The notes under the pieces: model-generated
The model's input: the letters and a program-made list of their open reading frames with translations, nothing else
What the model was told of the DNA's origin: nothing
Database searches by the model: none
Made by a program: the position numbers and the translations under genes
Assembly: GCA_028751875.1 (NCBI GenBank)
Contig: CM054143.1
Location: 63,598,328-63,662,327 of the forward strand
Length of the DNA: 64,000 nucleotides
Source: Rapana venosa
Lineage: Eukaryota > Mollusca > Gastropoda > Neogastropoda > Muricidae
Direction of reading: 5' to 3'
Shown: positions 24,701 through 36,309 of the stretch, piece after piece
Position numbering within the stretch: position 1 is the stretch's first letter
Layout: each line of letters begins with the position of its first letter

Positions 24701-27700
24701 TTCCCCCCCGGAAAAGTTGTTTTTTGATTTGGGTTTTTAAACTTCCACCACTGCCGTTCTGGGTTGCCGTCTTTTTGCGTTTTCGCTATCAAAAATTTTT
24801 GGGGTAAACCTTTGGCGCACGGGGCCCGCAGGGAGGAATGGTCAAACATCAAAAAAATGCTTCCCCCTAAAAACCCAAAAAGCACTGCCTCCCTGCCTTC
24901 CCAAAGGTTTTGGGCACCCCCTGCAAGCACTGGCCAGCCGAAAGAGCGGGTGTGCGCCCCCGGGGTGCAAAACCCATCCCTCCCACTTTTTGTGGAACAA
25001 CGTGAAACTTCTCACAGGGTGCCATAACCCGTGTCCCACAAAAACAAACATGCCCCCCCCCTTCCCCCCTTCAGTAACACAGAAACCAAAACCCCCCCAG
25101 GAAGCGCACATATTTTTGTATTTTCCCAGGATGCACAGCAACATGTTTTCTCCCCATCAAGAACAAAAAATTCATAAAACCACCCGGGGACAATAAATGT
25201 TTCCCCTTCAAACCAAGTACAGCAAAACATGCACCCCTAAGTAAGTAGAGCACCTTTTCACATGTTGCACCAAAAACCACACACACACACACAAACACAC
25301 ACACAAAAAAAAACTAGTTGTCATATTTTTGCAGTTTGGCCCAAATCTTAAAGGGAAGGAGAAAATTAAAACGATTTTCTTTTTCTAGTTTATTTTTTAA
25401 ATTTTTTTTTTTTTTGTTAAAGCAAGCTTTTGCTACACACCACTTTTGACATTAGGGGTTTTGGCACTTCAAAAAGTTCATTTTAAATGAAAACACTAGG
25501 GAGGTCGGGATACGGGCTGCGGTGATGGCACGGGGTCAGCAACAGTCTGGGGGCTGGCGAGGAAGGGAAAACAGAAAAGGGGGATAGGAAGTGAAGGGCG
25601 GGATTCCAGGGGGGCCCGGAAATTTTGGTAGGGGTAGGGTCGGGATAAAGGGGAAATTTAGAACTTTTCCCATTTTCCCCAAATTATAAATCCCGGGGGT
25701 TAGAAAAGATATTGGAAGGTCTACTCCTGGACCCAAACCAATGGCTCTAAAGGGTCGGGTAAGGTGGCTCTCTGGGGCCCTTTCTGACAATTTCCTTGGG
25801 AAGGCAGAAAGGGGGAAATTGCATAAAGGGGGAGATGGGGGGGTATTCCGGGTTTTGCCCGAGTGCCCATATCCACGGAGGGGCGAGGTCCCCCCTTGTC
25901 TGGTCTTTAACTGCACTGAGATTCGCTGGTTTTCTAGGCATGAGCACACCACCAGCGGACCACCCTTCAGGATATTGATTGGGGGGATTTGGCTGAGGGG
26001 GGAACCGCTTGAAGTTAACAGCTACCCTGGCCACCCCTTTGCTGGGGGAAAAGGGGTCTTTATAAAAAGCCTGTCTTGGGGCACTATTCGGCTAAGGAAA
26101 GTGTCCTGGTTGTTGATCAGGGTTTTCCTGGGGGTGGGGGAAAAGGCTGTTTTCAGATTTTTGTTTGGGGGGCAAGATGGGGGTTGTTGAGAGGATGCGG
26201 TTTCCCGAGCGGAATAAAAAACTGAAGGCTTTTTGCTTTTGGAAGGAATTTTTTACACATTTCCAAAACCCACCCATTGCTTGGTAGATATCATCCTGCC
26301 CGGGGAGTTATTTACCCAACATGGATTAAACAGTTTCTGAACATGTGTGTAATTTTTTCTGGGAGTGTTGGGAAGCCATTTGGTCAAATGCTTAGAATTT
26401 TACACCAGGTATGCAAAGCTTTGAACACAGGATTTTGTTTACTTCCTAACGGTTTTTAACAATGTGGGCTTATGCCAGAATCTCCTAAAAAGACAGAGCT
26501 GGAATAAACAGGAATTGGGGATTTTTGGGGAAAAATTTGCTCAAGGTGGTTTTTTTCCAGAAAGTCTTCTCAATTTAGCAGGGGTTTAAATTCTTTAAGC
26601 ATTTTGAAATATCAGGATTACCCTACCAATTTTTTTTAAACCCTTAAGATCTGTGTTTGGGGGGTGTTTTTTTTACAGTTTAAAAAATGGGGGCAAACCG
26701 AATTGTATCGACACATGGGAAGTTATGTGGGGGTAGATTTAGGGTTTTTTGTTAAAATTTTTCTTTTCAACGAATCGTTTTTTTGAAAAGTCTATTTTAA
26801 CACTACTGTCAGCCCCTGTTGTAACTGTTAATGTTTGTCTTCCCAAGTTTTTGGGCGCAAAGAAATCTGGACCCTGGGAGCATCAAAGGCCTCCACCCGC
26901 TTTTATTCTCCCCCCATGGGCGCACTTGGGTTTAGCTTGCCCTGACTGACTTTGTTCAAACAGGTGTTTTAGTTTTAGATGAATTTTAACCCACATGGTT
27001 TTTAATGAATGATTTTTTTTTGTTTGTGATATTTTCTGCGTTTCCAGTTTAAAAATATCTTTTTTAAGGGTTTTTCCCAAATTTTAAATTTCCCTACTTT
27101 TTATTTGCAAAAACAAATGTTTTCTTGAAATTTTATTGTTGAATTTAAAAACCCGTACATCATCCCGCGAGAGGTGAGTTAATTTTTTAAGGTCAAAAAA
27201 GTTGCAAATGTCCCAAAACTCCCTGACTTTTGTCAAGTTTTTTAGTTTTAGTTCATGGATTTGGGCAAAAAATCTTTTAGGACACATTGTTGTCTTTTAA
27301 AAACTTTTTTTTTTGTTTGGGTTGTGTACTTGATGGTTCCAGACATCCCCATGAAAAAAGGAGGGAAACCAGGCCTTTCGGGAACCCACCCCAAAACTTT
27401 TTTTTGGAGTTGATGCAGTTTTTTTCTTACAACCTCTGACTGCATTCTCTTTGGAAAAACCATCAATTTTTCCCCAGGGGCAAACTGCTTTTAGTTCTGT
27501 GTCCCGTCACATAACGAAACTGCCAAGAAGAAAAAATTTTAAAAGGGGGGGGGTAAAAAGGGCCCCGTTTTTTTTAAAAAAATTATACAAAAGGAGGAAA
27601 AGCTGGGTAGAATGGTAAACAAACTTCTAGGAAAGAAAGAGGATGAGCAAACACTGGAAAAATTGCAAACTGCAATGTTATCAATTTTAAAACAAAAATC

Positions 27701-27779
27701 AGACACAAAATCGCGGAAAGTTCACATTTATTTTTAAACCCCCTGCCTGCAGTCATTGCCTTTTTTAAAAAAATTTTTT
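24701..27779. other. No gene that can be supported; CA tract at 25,277-25,306
   Basis: Three kilobases of mixed quality. A short CA microsatellite lies at 25,277-25,306. 25,530-26,040 has the best composition and long minus-strand open stretches rich in Pro, but I recognise no domain. 27,090-27,470 on the minus strand has a vaguely RT-thumb-like composition, without a motif strong enough to call. Confidence 0.35.
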
Positions 27780-28000
27780 TATATGAGGATAAAGAAAAAG
27801 CACTCATAAGCTTTTTTACAACCCGAACCCCGTGTGTATGCGGTTTTGTAAAAAATTTTTTCCCTCTGTTCCTACCGGCACACAATGGGCCCAAATCTTT
27901 CCCAAAAACGGAACAGGAAATTTTAAAGTGTGCGGCCCAAAATGTTCCCGTTTCGGGTTTGCACAAAACGGGTCCTCGATTTACAGTCCATCCAAAGGGC
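27780..28000 (-). mobile_element. SINE-A copy, degraded
   Basis: On the plus strand the order AAGCACTCAT, the CCCCGTGTGTATGCGG block, CACACAATGGGCC, and ACGGAACAGG matches the reverse of SINE-A, ending near 28,000 with a TCCATCCAAAGG-like segment of its central module. It lies just upstream of a second copy in the same orientation. Confidence 0.65.
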
Positions 28001-28214
28001 GACCCAAACAGTTTGAAATTTTTTTTCAAACTGGGAAGAAAGGGGGGAGGCTAAGGGAACAAAAACCCCAAAACCCCACGGGGACCCTTTTTTGGCAGGC
28101 AAACGTTCCCTTTCCAAACCCTTCCCCCCCTCCTTTCATTGACAAAGTAAAGGGGGACTGTGCCTTTCCTTTTTTAAAATATAGAAAAAAGGGTTTGGGT
28201 TTTTTTTATTTATT

Positions 28215-28560
28215 TATTTAAATTTCCCTTTCCCTATCGAGGGTAAAAAAAAAGCACTCATGTGCTTTTTTAAAATCCGAACCCTTGGTATGCGGTTTGT
28301 AAATTCGTCATCGTTCCCACCGGCACACAATGGGCCCACTCTTTGGGAAAAACGAAACAGGATGTAACGTTTACGCAAGATTACTGCGTTTGGTTTTTCA
28401 CAAGGGCCTTTGGGGTTTAAAATCCCCATCCGAAGACTTTTGGGGAGAAGGGGGTCTGCACGAAAGTTAACCCAGGGGAAAAAAATCCCCTTGTCCCGGG
28501 AAAAAAAACCCCGGTCATCAGATTGCCAGCGCCCAAAGTTCTTACACAAAGGGATCCTGT
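28215..28560 (-). mobile_element. SINE-A copy with tRNA-like head, degraded
   Basis: Same orientation and family as the preceding copy, about 430 bp away. It contains AAGCACTCATGTGC, CACCGGCACACAATGGGCC and, near 28,510-28,535, a GGTCATCAGATTGCCAGCGC segment corresponding to the tRNA-like head of the copy at 61,268-61,618. A TTTA-rich tail lies at 28,200-28,225. The two adjacent copies may be independent insertions or a local duplication. Confidence 0.65.
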
Positions 28561-29689
28561 TTAAATTTTTTTAGAGGCCCCCACGGCAATTGTAATTACT
28601 GGAAATTTGGGAAAAACCTGTTGGAAAGGGGAGCAAATTTCCCCTTTGGAAGAAAAAATAACATTGTCATCAACATCGAAAACAGGAAAAAAAATTTTGA
28701 CAACTTCTGTGACAGCATAGATCTGTAAAAAAACTAAATTTTGCCATGCTGTTACTCTTTTTCCCCGGGCAGGAAAACAAATTTTTAATGGAGTTCCCCA
28801 AAGGGCGCCTGAAGTTTTTTTTTCCTTGAAAAGATGGGGGGTTTTTCCATAATTGAAGGGGAAACATCATTTTTAAAAACATCCACTCTTTTTAATCACA
28901 GCCATTGTCCGTGGGATTGCTAAAATTCAATTCATAAATTTTAATTATTCTTTTACAACAAACTTTTTTAAATTGTTTTTTTATTTTCTTGGGAAAAAAT
29001 AATAAAAAGGGTTTAAGAAATTTAGTTTTGTGTGGTGCCTGTGTTTTTTCCCCAAATTTTTAAACCCTTTACAAACCCTTTGATAACGAAAAAACAAAAC
29101 CCCACCGAAAAAGCCAACTTGCACTTGCATAGGTGAGGCAAAAGGGAAAAGGGGTTATTACGTTTATGAAGTTTTAAATGTTTTTTCTTTTAAATTTTTC
29201 TAAATTTTTAAAAAATTTTGGTTACGCACCTTTGGGAAAATCCCCTACCAAACCACCCGAAAATTTCCCCTTTACATTTCAACAAGGCTTCACAAAAAAA
29301 AACCCACTTTTACAAAAAAATTTACAACCTTTTTTTGAATTTGATCCCCAAACAAATTGGCAATACAAGAAAACCACGTCCAAAAACAACCCACAAATTC
29401 AGTGGTCCCGAGAGATATGCAAGAAAAAAAAGAGAGAGAAGAGAACCTGACCAGGTTTAATATTACATTGGCCCTTTGAAAAACCCTCATACACCAGGTG
29501 GGGGTTTGATGGGGGAGGGGAATGAAACAAGAAAGCAAAAAAATTTTTCAACCCCCACTATGGTCAATGGGGGCATTTTCCTCATATTTATACACACATT
29601 TTTTTAACTCTAAAATTTTCTAACCATGCGGGAAAAAAAAGCTAAACCCCTCATTTTTGCTGTTTAAATACATGCATAGAAAAAAGGGA
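28561..29689. other. No recognisable gene
   Basis: AT-rich, low quality. Nothing matching a domain or one of the window's repeat families was noticed. Confidence 0.4.
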
Positions 29690-29935
29690 AAATAATAAAA
29701 AATAAGAAGAAAAAGAAGACAAGAAAAAGGGAAAAAATATACGCGTTTTGCACAGACAAATCAAAAGCGCTTGCACTCCAAACCCTTTTCACAGTCAAGC
29801 CACCAAAAAGCAAAAATAATAATTCTAACAAGTCCCCAAAGCATGCCCCACACACACCACAAAACACAAAAAACACACAACACACAAACACACACACACA
29901 CAAAACACACCCCACATCTAAAGCCGTTGAAAAAC
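29690..29935 (-). mobile_element. LINE-D 3' end with CA tract
   Basis: Complementary-strand order: A-rich tail with AAGAAG triplets (29,700-29,740), GCACAGACAAATC, AAAGCGCTTGCACTC, CACAGTCAAGCCACC, then a CA-rich microsatellite (29,850-29,910). This is the LINE-D 3' UTR as in the clean copies at 40,835-40,950 and 50,960-51,170. Only the untranslated end is present. Confidence 0.7.
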
Positions 29936-29964
29936 ACATACAAAAACCTTACATTCTTACTTTA

Positions 29965-30480
29965 TAAACAACATAATGGGACTAGGATCAATCAGGGGTT
30001 TTGTAAAACTATTCCCGTCCCCACTGCCAAAATCCCGCCACGAAAGTCCCCTTACCAAAAAAAAATTTACAGTAAGTTTACGGCCTCCCTTTTTTGACTT
30101 TAAAAAAAGCATTGATTTTACAGCAAAATTTTTTGTCATTTCCAAGTTAAAAATTTTACAAACGCCAAACCAAATTTTAATTTTTTTTTCCCCAAATTCT
30201 AAAAAGTTTCTGTCTAAAAGGCAGCAGCTTGTAAACTTTAAAAAAACAAACAAAACAGAAAAATACTACTTAATTTGATAGTGGTACCACAAGGCTCAGT
30301 ATTGGCACCAACCCCTTGTTTTTCCCGCAAACCCAAATGATTACCCCCGTTTTTAATTTAAAAGTAGCCGTGAAAAAAAATTTTCTGACATACCCCTCTC
30401 TTTTGTAGTGAATCAGAATCCGCAGGTTAACTCCAACCCTTTAATAAAGAAATTTACAACTGAAATTTTTTTGGACTCAA
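29965..30480 (+). mobile_element. LINE-G fragment, reverse transcriptase core
   Basis: Plus-strand RT remnant: FFDFKKSIDF (about 30,090-30,118) corresponds to the D-x-KKAFD motif of non-LTR RTs, a FLSKRQQLV segment (about 30,200) follows, and VVPQGSVLAPTLF is encoded across a frame change at about 30,280-30,325. The LAPTLF variant differs from LINE-D. It is truncated at both ends and frame-shifted. It lies head-on against the RTE-like element to its right. Confidence 0.65.
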
Positions 30481-30499
30481 TTTTAAACCCTAATTTCCC

Positions 30500-33400
30500 T
30501 TTTATAAAAACTGTCCCCTAGTCTGACGACCGCGGGGGGACCCCCAAAGGCTCAAAACCATTTTTCCCCCCAATTTTTCTCTCTGTTCTGCCCCTTTTTC
30601 CCGGGGTTTTGTTTTTTTTCTAGGGCCCGTCCCTTCGCGAGTTATCCTCCCCGCTCTTCCTTGGTCTGCCCTTCTTTTTTTCCCCCTTGGACAGTGCCCC
30701 CGTAAAACTTCCCTTTTCAAGTCCTTTGGATCTTGTTACAAAGCCCATACCATTTAAGTTTAAAAGCTTTTTTCCCCGGGTCGTTTTGAGGGGTTTCCCT
30801 AGGGGCCAATGGGGTTTCTGGGTTCTTTTTTTTTCAAACCTTTTGGTTTTTTTTTTGTTTTCTTTTTAGGAGATGCCAAGGAGTCCCCCGAAAGCATCTC
30901 ATCTCCCCCCCCGCCTTACCTTTTTCTCCAAATCTGCCCCAAAGGGGCCGATTCACAAGGGATAAAAGAAAAATGGGTTTGGGCAAGGGACGCATTATCG
31001 ATCTTGGGGATAAGTAATATTTTTACTCCCAATGGGGTTTTTGTTTTGACAGTTTCTGTTTTAAAATCTGTGCGGGGCCTGCATTAAATAAAATTTTTGG
31101 GTTTGGATCCTTGGCTGATACAAGGGTCCCAGGACTTGAAAACTTTGAACTGTTTTTCCCCCTTTTGGGCATTAACCCTGATATCATGCTAATGCCGGTT
31201 TGGGGTTATTAAAATCATCATTTTTTTCTTCTCTGCACTGAATTTTCCCCCCCGTAGTTTTGGGGGCCTTATTCCCAAAGGGGTTTTTGTTTGGCTGGGA
31301 AGCCTTTTTTTTTTTTGATTTCCCTATTTCCCCTCAATGTCAACTGCGAAGCGGAGGTTTTGATCGTTCTGCCACCAAAGCTGACTGGGTCCTTTTATGA
31401 TGTTCCCGGCATCAGCCATGATTCTCCCCAAGGGAAGGGTGTTGAAAAGAGTGGGTGGGGAGTAACCCGCCCTGCCCTTTCTCCAACTGGGGTTCGAAAA
31501 ACCCTTCTCCAAATTTTTTTGTTGAGTAAAACTGAAAATGGTGGCCTCGGCTGTAAAAACTTTTTATGACCTGATCAGGGTTTGGGATTGATCTGTAAAA
31601 AAAACCCTGGTTTCCCACAAAGCTGCTGCCACACCCCGTCAAATGCCTTTTTAAAAAAAAATAAATACAAGGAAAAAAACCTTTTTTGAAGTTGAAGGGA
31701 CCACTCACCAAAAATTCTGAGGTTTAATATCTTTTTCTGTTTTGCTGCGGCCCCCCCCCCTGAAAACCGCTTGTTTCCTCAGCAATGATGGCTCTTTCTT
31801 GGGCTTCAGTCTAAAACAAATTATCTGCAGCAGGGCCTTTTCTTTGGGGGGCATAAGAGGCTGATTGGGGCAGTAAATTTTGGGAAATTGGTTATTGGGC
31901 AGAAATTTTTGGCAATTTTTGTAGATTTCCTTTCTTGGGGAGGGTGATGATGAGTGACTGTGTCCATGGTTTGGCCCTTTTTTCCTGGGCTGCCAATCTT
32001 TTTGCAGAAACTTAGTAGGGGGGCTGATCATTGGCCCTTTCCCCCCCAGCTTTAAACCCAAAACAGCTGGAAATGTTGTCAGCCCCTGCGATTTTTTCCC
32101 TTTTTTTAGCGATCTACGCCTTTTTCCACTTTTTTCCGGGGGATAGGGTGACTTTTTTTGGGCTTTGCTTGCGGGTACATTAAGGACTTCTGGAACTCCC
32201 TGTTTTCCCATTTTATAACCCGGTCAGAGCAAATTCTTTCCATTTTTGGGTTTAAATATCCCCGGTCGTCAGTTTAGACACATCCCAATTTTTTTCTTTG
32301 GGTTGTTAAAAATTTTCCCCTTTTTTTGCTAGTCCAAGGGCCTTTTTACCAGCGATATTCTTTTTTTGCTATTTTTCTTGATGTCCCCCTTCAATGTCTT
32401 GGCACTGTTCACCGATCCATTTCTCTTTTCCTCCGTCATGGACTTCCCGATTCTTTTTTTGACTGCCCTATATTGTTTTTGCTTTTTCTTTTGTTTTTTT
32501 TTTCCTTTTTTTTCAAACTCTTTTAAAGCTTGTCGCATTTGTAGGATGTTAGGTTTTGACCCATGGTTTTTTTTTACAGGGCGGGGGTTTGCCAAAAGAA
32601 GCTCGCTTGCTGTTTTCAGCCATGCGTATTGAAACTATTTTTCAGTGTATCTAGTCTTTAGTCTATCAAAGTGAGTGCTGCAAACTTTTTAAACCCAAAA
32701 ATTGCTTTTTTAAAAATTTTCTACAAACCTGGGTCCCTTTAGCTTCTCGAGGGCAAATTTTTATCCGATGTTTTTCCGCTTTTGGGGTTTTCTTTTGAAA
32801 AAGTCGGAAAGTCCCCTCATCACAAGATCATGAACACTTCCCCCTTTCTGCTCCGGAAAACTTCTTTTCTGTGCGATGTTTAAAAACTAGACTGAAACCG
32901 TCCTTTTTTCCCCTGAAATTTAAAACTATTTGGATGGGTGTTCCCCCATTTGGGGAAAGCCAAAGCCATATTTTTTTGGGTTTCTTGGGGTTTCCCCCCC
33001 AAATGTATTCACTAGCTGGAGGTGGTTTTTTTACTAGCAAACCCCCAGGGGAAAACCCCAAGCCTCTTTTTAATTTTATTGGTTTTTTGCAAAAGAGGGC
33101 CCCACAAACGCCCTCCCAAACTTGCATGGGATCTTTCCCCCCTTTGGCGTTCCCCGCCCCCCCTTGGGACAACAAAGATGTCTTTCTTGGGGTTTGATTC
33201 AGGGAAACCCCTTTTAGCTGGGGCAAAAATTTTTTCTATGGCTTCATCTGTGCAGTCCGATTTAGGGCGTATGCCCTTTCTAACCCGTTTTGTAAAGGGG
33301 GTTTCCTCAGGCGGATGGTAAAAAAGTCCCGCTGGACACAGGCTTACAGCTCATGACGGTGTTCACGAAAGTCCTTGGAACGAGAAACCCCACGCCGTGT

Positions 33401-33610
33401 TTTATGTTTACCTGTTTTTCCCCCCCCGAGTAAAAATTTGTGGTCTTCCTGGGTCGTTTTTTCTCCCCCTGTTTTTTTCCCCCTTTCTTTGCAAAAACCC
33501 AAAATGTGGCCCAAAGTTTTCTGGGACATCCATGGTTTAGTTCTTCCACTTTTCCTGCACTCTTTTGTCCACATTCCATGTGCCAAGAAAAATGTTGTTT
33601 CGGCAAAGGG
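30500..33610 (-). mobile_element. RTE-like endonuclease/reverse-transcriptase element, near complete
   Basis: Reading leftwards from 33,610: an N-terminal endonuclease segment with GVGFLV and a V-SCKPVSS motif (33,440-33,310), a WLSPNGGTPIQI segment (about 32,960) matching the substrate-site region of apurinic-type endonucleases, and a basic linker with KQYRAV and KSMTEE (32,600-32,330). A pre-RT/RT region follows with P-KGNLQ and LLRKQAVFR-like motifs (31,970-31,760), then the RT motif E-GQGGLLPT (about 31,450), LGRIMAD (about 31,415), LRFAVDI (where LRFADDI is expected, about 31,330), and a basic C-terminus with GKKRRADQG (about 30,640). This is the layout of the single-ORF endonuclease-RT elements common in molluscs, about 1,000 codons. 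Every segment is broken by homopolymer error, so intactness is unknown. Clade is inferred from motif resemblance only. Confidence 0.7.
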
Positions 33611-36309
33611 TTTTTCTTTTTTTTTACATCAGTAGCATACTTTTGACCTCTGTCCTATGAGCAAAAAAGAAGGGGGGGTCCTTGGGGAACCCGGGGGGCG
33701 ACCGATCCGGTATGGAGAATTTTGGGTGTCTTTTTTATGGGTGTGCTTGGGGAAAAAAACCGGCGGGGCCCATCCCCCCTTTCCCCGGGCGGATTTTTTT
33801 TATTGGGTTTACTCCCCACAAAGTGGAGGTGGTAAATGGGTTACATGGTTACCAGTAGCAAGGGAGTCTCTGACCTTCCCCCATTTAAAACCTTAAATGC
33901 ACAAAAACCCAAAATGTTGGCCCTATCACCCAAAAAAGAAAAAGGGAAAAAATGAACCCATAGTTTTTCCCAAACCCCTGTTATTGGGTAACTGAATGGA
34001 AGAAGTTTACTCTCAAAAAATATTTTTTTGTTACCCTTTACAAAAATATGACTTTGGGCTGATCCATAATGGCACAAGAAAAACGCCCACTCAAAGGGTA
34101 CTTTTAATTAACCCCAAAAAAAAAACTTTTTAAATAAAATTTTTGCGAAACGTATTTTTGGCGTCACATTTTTTCCAATCAATTTAATAAAGCGTAAACA
34201 AAATTTTGGGGTAAAAGAAATGGAAAAGAACCCTTTAAAATTTAATTTACGTTTTAAAATAAAAGAAACAGAAAAAAAAATTGTTTTGTTAAAAAAAAGC
34301 ACCCTGACAAATGAGGGTTAAAAAGCAAATTGAAAGACCCGACATTTCCCAAACCACTTTTATTCAATAAAGCTGGTTTTTTGCAAAACGTTGTTAACGA
34401 AATGGACCTCCGAAATTACCAAAAACTTTTAAAAAACAACCACATTTGAAACAACCATTTGGGTAACCCTTTTCCAAGGCCCCAAAAAAACCTATATTAA
34501 AACGAGCCACTTGTATTCAGGCAAATGGGCCTATGGGAAAAAACCCCCAAAATTTTAAAATTTCATTAAAAGCAAAAAAACAGTAAAAAAAAAAAATCTG
34601 AAAAGATTTTTTCATTTAATTTAAAAATTTGAAGCCATTGTAAAAATTAAGACATTTACATTTCCCCTTAGGGATCACCAGAAAAAGTTTCCCCTTTAAT
34701 AATTTTAAATTGGGTTTAAAAAAGAAATTTAAAAACAAAAAATAAGGCATGAAACAGGTAAAAGGGGGGGTGGAGCAAAATTAAGGGGTTTTTCGACGTT
34801 AAAACAAGTCAAAAAAAACTGAAAGTGACCTAAAGTTTAAATATTTATATAGAGTACAAGTGTAATTAAAAAATCTAAAATAAGGGGTTGATAAGATAAA
34901 CGACCCCCCCACCACTTTTGGAAACTGGGGTTTTGGGGTTTAAAACAAAGTCAAGCCAAGTCAAAAAAAACTTAATCCCCATGAAGGCAAAAAAAAAAAT
35001 GTGTTTTGTGTGGTGGTGGTGGGGGGTGTGGTGGTGGGGTGTTTTGTGTGGGGTGGGCCTTGGGCTTTTCTGTGTCTGTGTCTTTGTGTCTGTGTCGGGG
35101 TTTTGTACACGTGTGTAGTGCGTGGTGTTGTTTTAAAATGGGTTTGGTTTTGGGTTTTTACTTTCTTTTAAAAAGGGTTTTTTTTTTTTATTTTTGTAAA
35201 ACAAAAAAATGCGTTTTTGTTTATTTTCTCGCTGTTTAATTTTTTTTTTCAATTTAAATTTGATGACTTTAAAATTTTTATTTTCTGAAGTTAGTATTGC
35301 TGGGCGGGTTTTTTAAAATTTCCGAATTTTTTTCTTTTATGGAAGGATTAAAAGAATTTACCTTAAATAAAAAACACATGTACAAACGTGTTTTTTTTTT
35401 ACCAGGAGAGAGGGAGGAAATGGATTTTTTTTTTTATACTTTTTTCTCAAAACCAAATTCTGTTTGGTTTTTTCTTGTTTTTCCCCTTTTTAAAAAAAAA
35501 TATATGTGGTGAAGGGGGGGTATGGGTTTAGGGTGTGTACGTGTAAATAATGTTTAAAAAGAAATTTTAAAAAGGAAAAATATACATCCTTTTTCCCCTA
35601 CTTTTATCCATTTGGTTGTTTTTTGGGGTGAAGGGGGTGGAGTTTTTGGTTTGGGGTTTGTTTTTTTTGTTTTGGATTTTCCCCTTTTTTTTAGGGGGGT
35701 TTTTTGGAGAGGGGGGATTTTGGACTTTTTTTTTTCTTTTTAAGTTTTAAATTGTTCTTTTAAATTTTTTTGGCTGTTTTTTTTTGTTTTGTTTGCTATT
35801 TTCGCGTTTTTGTTGTGTACGTAAGTGTGTTTTTTTTGTTTTTTTGCTTGTTGTGGGTTTTTCTTGTTTTTTAAAAAACTTTTTTTGTTAAAAAGTTTTT
35901 TATGGTTTTGGGGGTTTTTTGGTGTTTGGGGGGGGTTTGGGGGGGGCAGTTGGGGTTTTTGTATTTTTTTTGTCTTTTTTTGTTTTGGTTTTGGTTTTTT
36001 TTTTGTTTCTTGTTTGTTTTGTTTAAAGGGGGATATATTTTCAGAAGATTTTTATTCATTTGAATTGTAAATTTATATTGTTCAGGGGGTTTTTTTGTTT
36101 GTTTTTTAATTTCCCCCCCGTATGCATATAACAATGTCTTTTTCTTTTTTGATTTGTATGGTTTAAAACATTGATTAAGGTTTTTTATTTTTTTGTCTAC
36201 ATATATGTTATCTTTTTTTTCCCCTTTTTTTTTTTTGAAAAGATGGCTTGATGAAAAAAGCAAAAATAAATGCCCCCTGCTCATTCCCAAATTTTCCATC
36301 TTTAAAATG
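33611..36309. other. No recognisable gene; GT-rich tract at 35,003-35,125
   Basis: Low-quality AT-rich sequence. The GT-rich stretch at 35,003-35,125 is probably a badly called GT microsatellite. 35,600-36,250 is T/G homopolymer-dominated. No domain was seen. Confidence 0.4.
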
